A stretch of 6,304 nucleotides of DNA from JBEAOO01 sp041164825 (GTDB lineage Bacteria > Pseudomonadota > Gammaproteobacteria > Burkholderiales > Burkholderiaceae_C). A model generated the notes under the pieces. The model was not told the DNA's origin and did no database searches. It worked only from the letters and a program-made list of their open reading frames with translations. The DNA lies in contig JBEAOO010000217.1 in assembly GCA_041164825.1 (NCBI GenBank), positions 1 to 6,304 on the forward strand. The letters are read 5' to 3'. Positions within the stretch are counted from its first letter, which is position 1. Every line of letters begins with the position of its first letter. The translations under genes and the position numbers were made by a program. This document shows positions 1 through 5,295 of the stretch, in pieces.

Positions 1-704
1 GCAGTGAGGCGCCCACCAAGGCCCAGGCCATTGCGCAGGCCAACCTGGCCGGCGGTGGTGATGCCGACAAGGGCCGCGCCACCTCACCGCTGCCGCCCTC
101 GGCGCTGATGGAAGTGGGCGATGCGGAAGAGGAAACGCGCCGCCAGATCGACCGCCTGCAGGAGACCCAGCAGCAACTGCTGGCGCAACTGCGGCGCGAG
201 GTGGCGCTGCTGCCGCCGCCCGACCCGAAGCGCGATGAGGGCTCGCCCGCTGAGCGCGACCAAGAAGAAAAACGCCGGCAACTGATTCAGCTTTTGGCCG
301 AGATTGAGAAGCGCGTCAACGAAGAAAACGCCCGCCCCAAGCGCCGCTACATCAGCCCGGCCACGCGCGAAGAGGTGTATGCCCAGTACTACGACGAGCT
401 GCGCCACAAGATCGAAGAACGCGGCACGCGCGACTTCCCCGAGTTCCAAGGCAAAAAACTCTACGGCGAGCTGACCATGAACGTCACCGTTGATGCGCTC
501 GGCCGCGTGGTCGACACCGAAATCGTGCGCGCCTCGGGCAACAAGGTGCTCGACAAACGCGCTGTGGCCATCGTGCGCGCGGCCTCGCCGTTTGGCGTGT
601 TCAGCCCCGCCATGCGCCGCAAGGCCGATCAACTGGTCATCACCTCGCGCTTTCGCTTCACGCGCGACGACGGCCTGGAAACCACGCTGAGCAACGCCCG
701 CTGA
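1..704 (+). CDS. TonB C-terminal-domain protein (energy transducer TonB family), 5' partial
   Basis: The reading frame is open from base 3 through the left edge to the TGA at 702-704, giving 233 visible residues; the N-terminus, with the expected membrane anchor, lies outside. The Met at 108 is internal, because the codons before it (for example QANLAGGG, then SPLPPS) are conserved in this Burkholderiales family. In order, one sees a Gly/Pro linker, a charged helical region (roughly visible residues 40-100, rich in Glu, Gln and Arg, probably coiled coil), and a TonB C-terminal-like domain (about 105-220) with LYGELTMNVTVDALGRVVD, then SGNKVLDKRAVAIVRAASPF. Classical TonB couples the inner-membrane proton-motive force (with ExbB/ExbD) to outer-membrane receptors for iron and other ligands. 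This protein lacks the usual YP-x-x-A-R start of that domain, so it may serve another periplasm-spanning role. No exbB/exbD is visible. The family assignment is firm; the transport role is inference. Confidence 0.85.
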   Translation, partial: SEAPTKAQAIAQANLAGGGDADKGRATSPLPPSALMEVGDAEEETRRQIDRLQETQQQLLAQLRREVALLPPPDPKRDEGSPAERDQEEKRRQLIQLLAEIEKRVNEENARPKRRYISPATREEVYAQYYDELRHKIEERGTRDFPEFQGKKLYGELTMNVTVDALGRVVDTEIVRASGNKVLDKRAVAIVRAASPFGVFSPAMRRKADQLVITSRFRFTRDDGLETTLSNAR

Positions 705-734
705 GCGTGCGTGATGCACGCGTTGCGCCAACGC
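705..734 (+). repeat. Two overlapping hairpins directly after the TonB-family stop codon
   Basis: A 6-bp perfect stem, GCGTGC (705-710) with GCACGC (716-721), starts right after the stop codon. A second stem, GCGTTG (720-725) with CAACGC (729-734), shares two bases with it. A pyrimidine-rich stretch (735-760, with TTCCTTCTTATT inside) follows. It could be a weak or attenuating terminator between the TonB-family gene and aroE, but the tail is not a clean T run. The GTG at 711 and ATG at 714 sit in the first loop, which argues against their use as aroE starts. Confidence 0.4.
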
Positions 735-764
735 CTGCCTTCCTTCTTATTCGCTGCCCTGCCC

Positions 765-1613
765 ATGCCCTCCCCAGACCGTTACGTTGTTGTTGGCCAC
801 CCGATTGAGCACAGCCAGTCGCCCTTCATCCACGCGAGCTTCGCGGCGGCCACCGGCCAGTCGCTGAGCTACGAGCGCCTGCTCAGCCCGCTCGATGGCT
901 TCGGCCCGCTGATGGCGCAGATCGCAGCCGAGGGCGTGCGCGGCTGCAACGTCACCGTGCCCTTCAAGTTCGAGGCCTTTGCGCTGGCCACTCGGCGCAC
1001 CGAACGCGCCGAGCTGGCCGGCGCCGCCAATGTGCTGCGCTTTGACGCCGATGGCTGGCTGGCCGACAACGCTGACGGCGCCGGGCTGGTGCGCGACATC
1101 GAGCGCCACGCCGGCGTGGCGCTGGCCGGCCAACGTGTGCTGCTGATCGGCGCCGGTGGCGCCTCGGCCGGCGCGCTCGGGCCGCTGCTGATGGCCGGCC
1201 CCGCCGAGCTGGTGCTGGCCAACCGCACGCTCAGCAAGGCTGAGCACCTGGTAACGCAGCACCAAACGGTGGCCGATCGCCACGGCGTGGCGCTGCGCGC
1301 TGCCGGCCTGGCCGACTGCGGCCTCGCTTTTGACGTGGTGATCAACGCCAGCGCCAGCAGCCTGCAGGGCGCGGGCGTGCCCGTGAGCCCGGCCGTGTTG
1401 CGCCCGGGCACGCTGGCGCTCGACATGATGTACGGCGCCGAGGCGCAGGGCTTTTTGGACTGGGCGCGCAGCCACGGCGCCACCGCGCGCGATGGCCTGG
1501 GCATGCTCGTTGAGCAAGCGGCCGAGACCTTTTTGCTCTTCCGCGGTGTGGAGCCCGCCACGCCCGCGGTGCTCGCCGCACTGCGCGAGCGCCTGGGCGT
1601 GCCGGCGGCATGA
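765..1613 (+). CDS. aroE: Shikimate dehydrogenase (NADP+)
   Basis: AroE reduces 3-dehydroshikimate to shikimate with NADPH in the cytoplasm (chorismate/aromatic amino acid pathway). From the ATG at 765 the protein is 282 residues, a normal length. Visible motifs: substrate-binding SQSP (S17, S19) after VVVGHPIEH; NVTVPFK with catalytic Lys68; Asn89; DNADG with catalytic Asp104; the Rossmann loop GAGGASAG (129-136); the NADP-phosphate clamp NRTLSK (153-158); DMMYGA; and a C-terminal DGLGMLVEQAAETF helix. Two cofactor positions differ from the common form: Ala135 replaces the usual Arg of GAGGA[ST]RG, and Lys158 replaces the second Arg of NRTxxR. A longer in-frame form from GTG 711 or ATG 714 adds 18 or 17 residues that do not look like AroE; family alignment favours 765, although no clear Shine-Dalgarno is seen. 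The stop overlaps the mtgA start (ATGA), suggesting translational coupling. Confidence 0.95.
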   Translation: MPSPDRYVVVGHPIEHSQSPFIHASFAAATGQSLSYERLLSPLDGFGPLMAQIAAEGVRGCNVTVPFKFEAFALATRRTERAELAGAANVLRFDADGWLADNADGAGLVRDIERHAGVALAGQRVLLIGAGGASAGALGPLLMAGPAELVLANRTLSKAEHLVTQHQTVADRHGVALRAAGLADCGLAFDVVINASASSLQGAGVPVSPAVLRPGTLALDMMYGAEAQGFLDWARSHGATARDGLGMLVEQAAETFLLFRGVEPATPAVLAALRERLGVPAA

Positions 1614-2407
1614 CGGTGCCACTCTGGCGAACCCTGCGCCGCGCGCTGGCGCTGGTGCTGCTGTGCGGCGTGTCGCTGCAGCTGGTGTTTTTGGCGCGCA
1701 TTGCGCTGATGACGGTGGTGGCGCCGCAGTCCACCACCTTCCAGCGCTCTGAGGCCTGGCGTTTGTTGCGCACCGAGGGCCGCATCGACTGGCGCCAGGC
1801 GTGGGTCGACATGCCGCAGATTTCGCGCCACCTGCAGCGGGCGGTGATTGCTTCTGAGGACGCTGGTTTTACCGAGCACAGCGGTGTCGAGTGGGACGCG
1901 CTGGAAAAAGCCTGGGAGCGCAACCAAAAAGCGCAAGACCGCGTCGCCAAGATCAACGAGCAGCGGGAAAAACAGGCCGCCAAAGTGGCCGCCAAAAAGC
2001 CCGACGCGCCGGCCGCCACGCCCAAGCTGGTGGTGCCCAAGGTGATTGGCGGCTCCACCATCACGCAGCAGCTGGCCAAAAACTTGTTCCTCAGCAGCGA
2101 GCGCAACCTGCTGCGCAAGGGCCAAGAGTTCGTCATCACCTTCATGCTCGAAGCGCTGCTGAGCAAGCAGCGCATCTTGGAGATCTACCTCAACAACGTG
2201 GAATGGGGCGAAGGCGTGTTTGGCGCCGAAGCCGCGTCACAGCACTACTTTCGCAGCAGTGCCGCGCAACTGGCGCCGGGTTCGGCAGCTCGCTTGGCCG
2301 TGATGCTGCCCGCGCCCAAACGCTTTGAGAAGAACCCGCGCTCGGCCTACGTGAGCGGCCGCGCCGGCACGGTGGCAGCGCGCATGGGCGGGGTCGAGCT
2401 GCCCTGA
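1610..2407 (+). CDS. mtgA: Monofunctional biosynthetic peptidoglycan transglycosylase
   Basis: A GT51-family glycosyltransferase that polymerises lipid II into glycan strands at the outer face of the inner membrane. The 265-residue protein starts with one membrane anchor (about residues 9-37). GT51 motifs appear in order: RAVIASEDAGFTEHSG (77-92, catalytic Glu83), GGSTITQQLAKNLFLS (147-162), RKGQE (169-173, second catalytic Glu173), ILEIYLNNVEWGEGVFGAEAA, and RLAVMLPAPKRF. No penicillin-binding transpeptidase domain follows, so it is MtgA rather than a bifunctional PBP. An extra Lys/Ala/Gln-rich segment (about residues 103-145) lies between motifs 1 and 2; similar inserts occur in related Burkholderiales proteins as far as I recall. 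The start overlaps the aroE stop as ATGA, and no strong ribosome site of its own is visible, so expression probably depends on aroE translation. All catalytic motifs are intact. Confidence 0.96.
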   Translation: MTVPLWRTLRRALALVLLCGVSLQLVFLARIALMTVVAPQSTTFQRSEAWRLLRTEGRIDWRQAWVDMPQISRHLQRAVIASEDAGFTEHSGVEWDALEKAWERNQKAQDRVAKINEQREKQAAKVAAKKPDAPAATPKLVVPKVIGGSTITQQLAKNLFLSSERNLLRKGQEFVITFMLEALLSKQRILEIYLNNVEWGEGVFGAEAASQHYFRSSAAQLAPGSAARLAVMLPAPKRFEKNPRSAYVSGRAGTVAARMGGVELP

Positions 2408-2413
2408 GGCGGG

Positions 2414-2437
2414 GGCTGGGTGGCGCCCCAGCCACCC
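2414..2437 (+). repeat. Two mutually exclusive hairpins downstream of mtgA
   Basis: Two perfect 7-bp stems share bases: GGCTGGG (2414-2420) with CCCAGCC (2427-2433), and GGGTGGC (2418-2424) with GCCACCC (2431-2437). Only one can form at a time. The position just after the mtgA stop suggests a transcription end, but no T run follows, so a standard intrinsic terminator is not supported. Confidence 0.4.
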
Positions 2438-2454
2438 TGCTGGCAGCGGGGTGG
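2432..2454. repeat. 23-bp near-perfect palindrome upstream of the Fur box
   Basis: CCACCC (2432-2437) mirrors GGGTGG (2449-2454), and GCTG (2439-2442) mirrors CAGC (2444-2447) around base 2443. Ten of eleven arm positions are complementary; only 2438/2448 mismatch. It lies 13 bp upstream of the Fur box. It may be the lower part of an mtgA transcription end or an operator for another regulator; the sequence does not decide. Confidence 0.4.
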
Positions 2455-2460
2455 AACAAT

Positions 2461-2489
2461 TTGCAGATGAGAATCATTCGCATTAAAGT
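2461..2489 (+). promoter_or_regulatory. Candidate sigma70-type promoter of the DUF2325 cassette
   Basis: A -35-like TTGCAG (2461-2466) is separated by 17 bp from a -10-like TAAAGT (2484-2489), ahead of the gene at 2520. The -35 is a weak match, but the spacing is ideal and a Fur box fills the spacer, the usual geometry for iron repression. Transcription would begin near 2496. Confidence 0.5.
2468..2482. promoter_or_regulatory. Fur box (ferric uptake regulator operator)
   Basis: TGAGAATCATTCGCA matches the 7-1-7 Fur consensus TGATAATCATTATCA at 12 of 15 positions. The wider GATGAGAATCATTCGCATT (2466-2484) is the form common in beta- and gammaproteobacterial Fur sites. It lies between the predicted -35 and -10, so Fur with ferrous iron should block transcription of the genes at 2520 and 2836. 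The site is seen directly; regulation is inferred from family knowledge. Confidence 0.8.
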
Positions 2490-2496
2490 GCATCCC

Positions 2497-2503
2497 ATTC
2501 TCA
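2497..2503. promoter_or_regulatory. Second, inverted Fur-like half site
   Basis: ATTCTCA is the exact inverse complement of TGAGAAT (2468-2474), and flanking bases extend the match (GCAG before one arm, CTGC after the other, offset by one base). It lies just after the expected transcription start, 22 bp from the first arm. It may be a secondary Fur contact or a short leader hairpin. Confidence 0.35.
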
Positions 2504-2519
2504 CTGCTGGAGCGCCGCC

Positions 2520-2813
2520 ATGGCCCTCACTGCCCTGCCCCTGGAACCCCTGCTGTCTGGCACGCTGGCACTGATGTCGGCCTTCCAGCAGGCCGACCCC
2601 TGCCCACAAATGGCCGGCCGCATTGCGGCCAATCTCGCCCGCTTGGCGGCCGACCGCCACCTGTCCGACCCCTGCCGCACCGTCATGACCCGGCTGGCCG
2701 CGCAGTGGCAGGCCCGCGATGGCACCGCCCTTGACGCCACACCGCTGTGGCGCAGCACCAGCACGTCATCGGCCGCGAGCCCAGCGCCGGCCTCGATCAC
2801 CGCAGCGCACTGA
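2520..2813 (+). CDS. Small hypothetical protein with two Asp-Pro-Cys motifs, Fur-box-controlled
   Basis: This 97-residue protein is not one whose function I recognise. It starts at ATG 2520 with GGAG (2509-2512) seven bases upstream, and is the first gene after the Fur box, so it is probably induced under iron limitation. Residues 1-24 form a hydrophobic/amphipathic helix (MALTALPLEPLLSGTLALMS) without a positively charged N-terminus or clear cleavage site, so export is unlikely. Two DPC motifs (Cys28, Cys52) are 24 residues apart and bracket a helix-like stretch (MAGRIAANLARLAADRH). These cysteines could bind metal or form a disulfide, but only two exist in the protein. From about residue 73 the tail is Ser/Ala/Pro-rich and looks disordered. 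Codon use matches the neighbours. The next gene begins 22 bp after the stop, suggesting an operon. The existence of the gene is well supported; the function is unknown. Confidence 0.75.
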   Translation: MALTALPLEPLLSGTLALMSAFQQADPCPQMAGRIAANLARLAADRHLSDPCRTVMTRLAAQWQARDGTALDATPLWRSTSTSSAASPAPASITAAH

Positions 2814-2835
2814 CCGTCCGGAGCCTCGACACCCC

Positions 2836-4170
2836 ATGTGCACGCCCACCCGCTCTGCCGCCACGCTGATCGCCGCGCCCCTGACGCAGCCCGCTGCTGC
2901 GGCCCCAGCCGCGCCCTTCTCGCCCTTGGCCCCGCCCGCCTTGGCCTTGCCCAACGGCCTGAGCTTGCCGCGGCCCCACGCAGCAGCAGCGCCGCACACC
3001 GGCTCGCGCCGCAAGCGCCTCTGGGAGCTCGACAGCCACGCCCACTGCCCCGTCATCGGCGTGTGCCTGCCCATCCACACCTTGCGACGGGTGCTGGCCA
3101 AGGTGCTGGGCGGCCAGGCGGTGGCGGTGGACTACGAGGTGCACTGCGGCGCCGTGGCCGAGGCGCGCGTGCGCTCGGTGGTGTCCGAAGCCATCCAGCG
3201 CGACCTCGACCAGCGCTACGCCCAGGCACTGCGCCAAGCCGCCAAGCTCAAAACCACCGCGGCTGTGAGCGACGGCTGGAACGCGGCGCGACACGGCGCG
3301 GACTGGGCCGGCACCTTTTGGGCCACGCTCACTCACCCGCGTTGCGACGACGCACTGGCCCACCGCGTGCTGGGCGAGGTGCACATGCTGCAGCACCAAG
3401 TGGGCATCGCCCGCAGCGTGGACAGCGCCGAGTTTGATGCGCTGCGCACCGAGCACCAGGCCTTGCAACGCCATTGCAACGAGCAGCAGCAGCGCCTGAC
3501 GCGACTGAGCGCAGAGCACGCGCTGCACAGCGAACAGCAGCAAAGCCAACTGCTGCAAGCGCGCGCCCACCTGCTTGGCCGCGACACCCGCATCGCCATG
3601 CTGCACGAGCAACTGCAGCAGCTCGAAGCCGCCACACCCGGCCTGCGCCGACGCGTGGAGCTGGCGCACGACACCGAGCGGCTGCTGGCCCGCGTGCGCG
3701 AGCTCGAACGCGACGCCCACCTGGCCCGCACCGAAGCCGAGCGCCAGCGCGAACGCGCCGAAGCCAGCGACAGCGCCTTGCGCCATGCCCGGCTGCAGCG
3801 CGCGCCAGACGCGCATGTGGCCGCCCCGGCCAACGAGGACGCCACCGCGCCGCAGGCGCGCCTCGACGACCAAGCCGTGCTGTGCGTGGGCGGCCGCCCC
3901 TCCTGCGTGCCGCTCTACCGCCTGATCGTGGAGCGCACCGGCGGCCGCTTTTTGCACCACGACGGCGGCGAGGAAGAAAGCACTGCCCGGCTCGAAGCCA
4001 CGCTGGCCGCCGCCGATGTGGTGATTTGCCAAACCGGCTGCATCAGCCACAACGCCTATTGGCGCGTCAAAGACCACTGCAAACGCACCGGCAAGCGCTG
4101 CGTGTACGTCGAGAGCCCGAGCACGGCGGGCATCCGGCGCGCGCTGGTCAGCCTGGCGCCAGCTGCGTGA
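2836..4170 (+). CDS. DUF2325 domain-containing protein with coiled coil and His/Cys-rich N-terminal region
   Basis: From ATG 2836 (GGAG at 2820-2823, a slightly long 12-base spacing) the protein has 444 residues. Residues 1-57 are Ala/Pro-rich and low complexity. Residues 58-195 form a conserved-looking region starting RRKRLWELDSHAHCPVIGVC, with clustered potential ligands His68, His70, Cys71, Cys77, His103, Cys104, and later His183 and His187 (EVHMLQHQVG). Residues about 199-320 are a Glu/Gln/Arg-rich coiled coil. Residues 347-438 match DUF2325 (PF10087, function unknown): VLCVGGRPSCVPLYRLI, then ADVVICQTGCISHNAYWRVK, then KRCVYVESPS, with Cys350, Cys357, Cys398, Cys402, His405, Cys415 and Cys422. 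No signal peptide or membrane segment, so it is probably cytoplasmic. It is second in a Fur-box-controlled unit, suggesting a role in iron limitation or metal/redox handling (inference). A longer in-frame form from ATG 2719 would overlap the preceding gene and is not favoured. Its end overlaps the convergent pfkB end by 23 bp. Confidence 0.88.
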   Translation: MCTPTRSAATLIAAPLTQPAAAAPAAPFSPLAPPALALPNGLSLPRPHAAAAPHTGSRRKRLWELDSHAHCPVIGVCLPIHTLRRVLAKVLGGQAVAVDYEVHCGAVAEARVRSVVSEAIQRDLDQRYAQALRQAAKLKTTAAVSDGWNAARHGADWAGTFWATLTHPRCDDALAHRVLGEVHMLQHQVGIARSVDSAEFDALRTEHQALQRHCNEQQQRLTRLSAEHALHSEQQQSQLLQARAHLLGRDTRIAMLHEQLQQLEAATPGLRRRVELAHDTERLLARVRELERDAHLARTEAERQRERAEASDSALRHARLQRAPDAHVAAPANEDATAPQARLDDQAVLCVGGRPSCVPLYRLIVERTGGRFLHHDGGEEESTARLEATLAAADVVICQTGCISHNAYWRVKDHCKRTGKRCVYVESPSTAGIRRALVSLAPAA

Positions 4171-5104
4171 GCTGTACCTGCGGGCGCAACCGCGCGATGT
4201 CGTCGCGGCTGCTCAGCCCCGTGCCGGCATAGAGCAACGCGGCGGAGCCGGCAGCCACGCCCCAGGCAAAGGCATCGGCCAGCGGCTGGCCTTGCTGCAC
4301 CGCCCACACCAGGCCGCCGACAAAGCTGTCGCCCGCGCCCACAGCACTCGCCACCGGGATGTTGAGCGGCGCGGCAGACCACAGCCCCTCGCGCGTCACC
4401 AGCAAGGCGCCCAGGTGGCCGAGCGTCAGTGCCACCACCTCGGCATGGCCGGCCGTCACGAGCGCCTGAGCTGCGGCCTGCCATTGCGCGGGCGTGTCGA
4501 GCGCCTGGCCGCTGAACTCGGCCAGCTCGCGCAGATTGGGCTTGGCCAGCCACACGCCCTCTTTCAACGCGGCGGCCAGCGCCGGGCCCGAGGTGTCGAG
4601 CACCAAGCGTGCACCGCGCTCGCGGCACAGGCGGGCGAGGCGCGCATCAAAGTCGAGCGGCACACCGGGCGGCGAACTGCCGCTGGCCACCAGCAAATCC
4701 GGAAACGGCTGCAGCGCCGCCAGGTGATCGAGCACGCCCTGCCACTCGGCCTCGGCCAAGAGCGGGCCCGGCATCACAAAGCGGTATTCGGCGCCGGTGC
4801 CGTGCTCATGCACGGTGAAGCTCACCCGTGTTTCTTCGGCAATCGGCAAACAGGTCGCGGCCAGGCCTTCTTCGGCCATGCGCGCCTGCAACCACTGCCC
4901 GCTGCTGCCCCCGGCCGGGCACAACGAGGTGCAGCGCCCACCCAGGCGGGTGAGCACACGCGCCACATTGATGCCGCCGCCGCCCGCGTCGTGCAGCGTG
5001 TCGCCGCAGCGGAGCTTGTGGGTGGGCACGACGCGCTCGGTCTCGGTGGCGAGGTCGACCGAGGGGTTCATGGTCAGGCAGAGCACGGTGGGGGAGCGGG
5101 TCAT
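4148..5104 (-). CDS. pfkB: PfkB-family hexose-phosphate kinase (probable 6-phosphofructokinase II)
   Basis: A ribokinase/PfkB-fold kinase of 318 residues. From memory it closely tracks E. coli Pfk-2: TMNPSVDLAT near the N-terminus, KLRCGDT (Lys30), GGGGINVAR (41-49), PAGGSSG, TRVSFTVHE, YRFVMPG (107-113), SGSSPPGV (141-148), KPN (188-190), and the anion-hole/catalytic GAGDSF (256-261, base Asp259), then GVAAGSAALLYAGTGLSSRDD. The likely reaction is ATP-dependent phosphorylation of fructose 6-phosphate to fructose 1,6-bisphosphate. 1-Phosphofructokinase or tagatose-6-phosphate kinase activity is possible, since these share the family; the GGGGINVAR form and YRFVMPG favour Pfk-2. The start ATG (5102-5104) aligns with the E. 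coli start, though no clear ribosome site precedes it. There is no fruA/fruB partner beside it. It converges on the DUF2325 gene with a 23-bp overlap and diverges from sbp. Confidence 0.92.
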   Translation of the reverse strand: MTRSPTVLCLTMNPSVDLATETERVVPTHKLRCGDTLHDAGGGGINVARVLTRLGGRCTSLCPAGGSSGQWLQARMAEEGLAATCLPIAEETRVSFTVHEHGTGAEYRFVMPGPLLAEAEWQGVLDHLAALQPFPDLLVASGSSPPGVPLDFDARLARLCRERGARLVLDTSGPALAAALKEGVWLAKPNLRELAEFSGQALDTPAQWQAAAQALVTAGHAEVVALTLGHLGALLVTREGLWSAAPLNIPVASAVGAGDSFVGGLVWAVQQGQPLADAFAWGVAAGSAALLYAGTGLSSRDDIARLRPQVQLTQLAPG

Positions 5105-5124
5105 GCTGGGGTTGTACAGCGCGC

Positions 5125-5139
5125 GGCCAGGGGGTGGCC
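5125..5139. repeat. Short hairpin in the pfkB leader
   Basis: GGCCA (5125-5129) and TGGCC (5135-5139) form a perfect 5-bp stem with a five-base loop, 20 bp upstream of the pfkB start. It could lie in the pfkB leader RNA. Stems of this size are common by chance in such GC-rich DNA. Confidence 0.2.
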
Positions 5140-5205
5140 TGAATCTGCATCAAGCCGAGGGCACAGCGCGGGCGCAGGTCGCCGCCACACAAACCGCATA
5201 AGCAA

Positions 5206-5230
5206 GCGCGAAACGCGTCGTTTGCCGCGC
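5206..5230. repeat. Inverted repeat in the pfkB/sbp divergent region
   Basis: AAACG (5211-5215) mirrors CGTTT (5219-5223) around CGT, and GCGCG (5206-5210) mirrors CGCGC (5226-5230) with a two-base bulge. In total, ten base pairs surround a three-base loop. It overlaps the candidate -35 of sbp, so it could be an operator. Sulfate uptake genes are normally controlled by CysB-type LysR regulators, but I cannot call a CysB site from the sequence alone. Confidence 0.4.
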
Positions 5231-5249
5231 AAGGGCGGCTGCCTAGCAT
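5222..5249 (+). promoter_or_regulatory. Candidate sbp promoter
   Basis: TTGCCG (5222-5227) and TAGCAT (5244-5249) each match four of six consensus bases, with 16-bp spacing, about 46 bp before the sbp start codon. The upstream inverted repeat overlaps the -35. The rest of the 191-bp gap (5105-5295) shows no further gene. A weak ribosome site (ACGGA, 5282-5286) precedes the ATG at 5296. Confidence 0.35.
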
Positions 5250-5295
5250 TCGCATCCTCCCCATCCCTCACGTCCGCGCCAACGGACCACGCACC

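Noticed and set aside
108..704. Complete TonB-family gene starting at ATG 108
   Set aside because: The frame is open to base 3 and the upstream codons encode a conserved-looking family segment, so the gene is cut by the window edge rather than starting at 108.
84..731. Minus-strand 215-codon frame opposite the TonB-family gene
   Set aside because: Antisense shadow; hydrophobic stretches arise from the complement of charged coiled-coil codons and no motif is recognisable.
869..2125. 418-codon minus-strand frame across aroE and mtgA
   Set aside because: It spans the junction of two confidently identified plus-strand genes, is Arg/Ser/Ala-rich and has no family resemblance.
2408..2457. Standard rho-independent terminator after mtgA
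   Set aside because: Good GC-rich stems exist but no T run follows any of them, so only inverted repeats are reported.
2719..2835. Longer DUF2325 protein starting at ATG 2719
   Set aside because: It would overlap the 97-residue gene in another frame, adds an Arg/Pro-rich stretch with no family look, and ATG 2836 has a GGAG upstream.
2797..4077. Long open frame on the minus strand (426 codons) opposite the DUF2325 gene
   Set aside because: It is the mirror of a well-supported GC-rich gene; its composition (Ala/Gly/His/Gln-rich, no recognisable domain) is typical of an antisense shadow.
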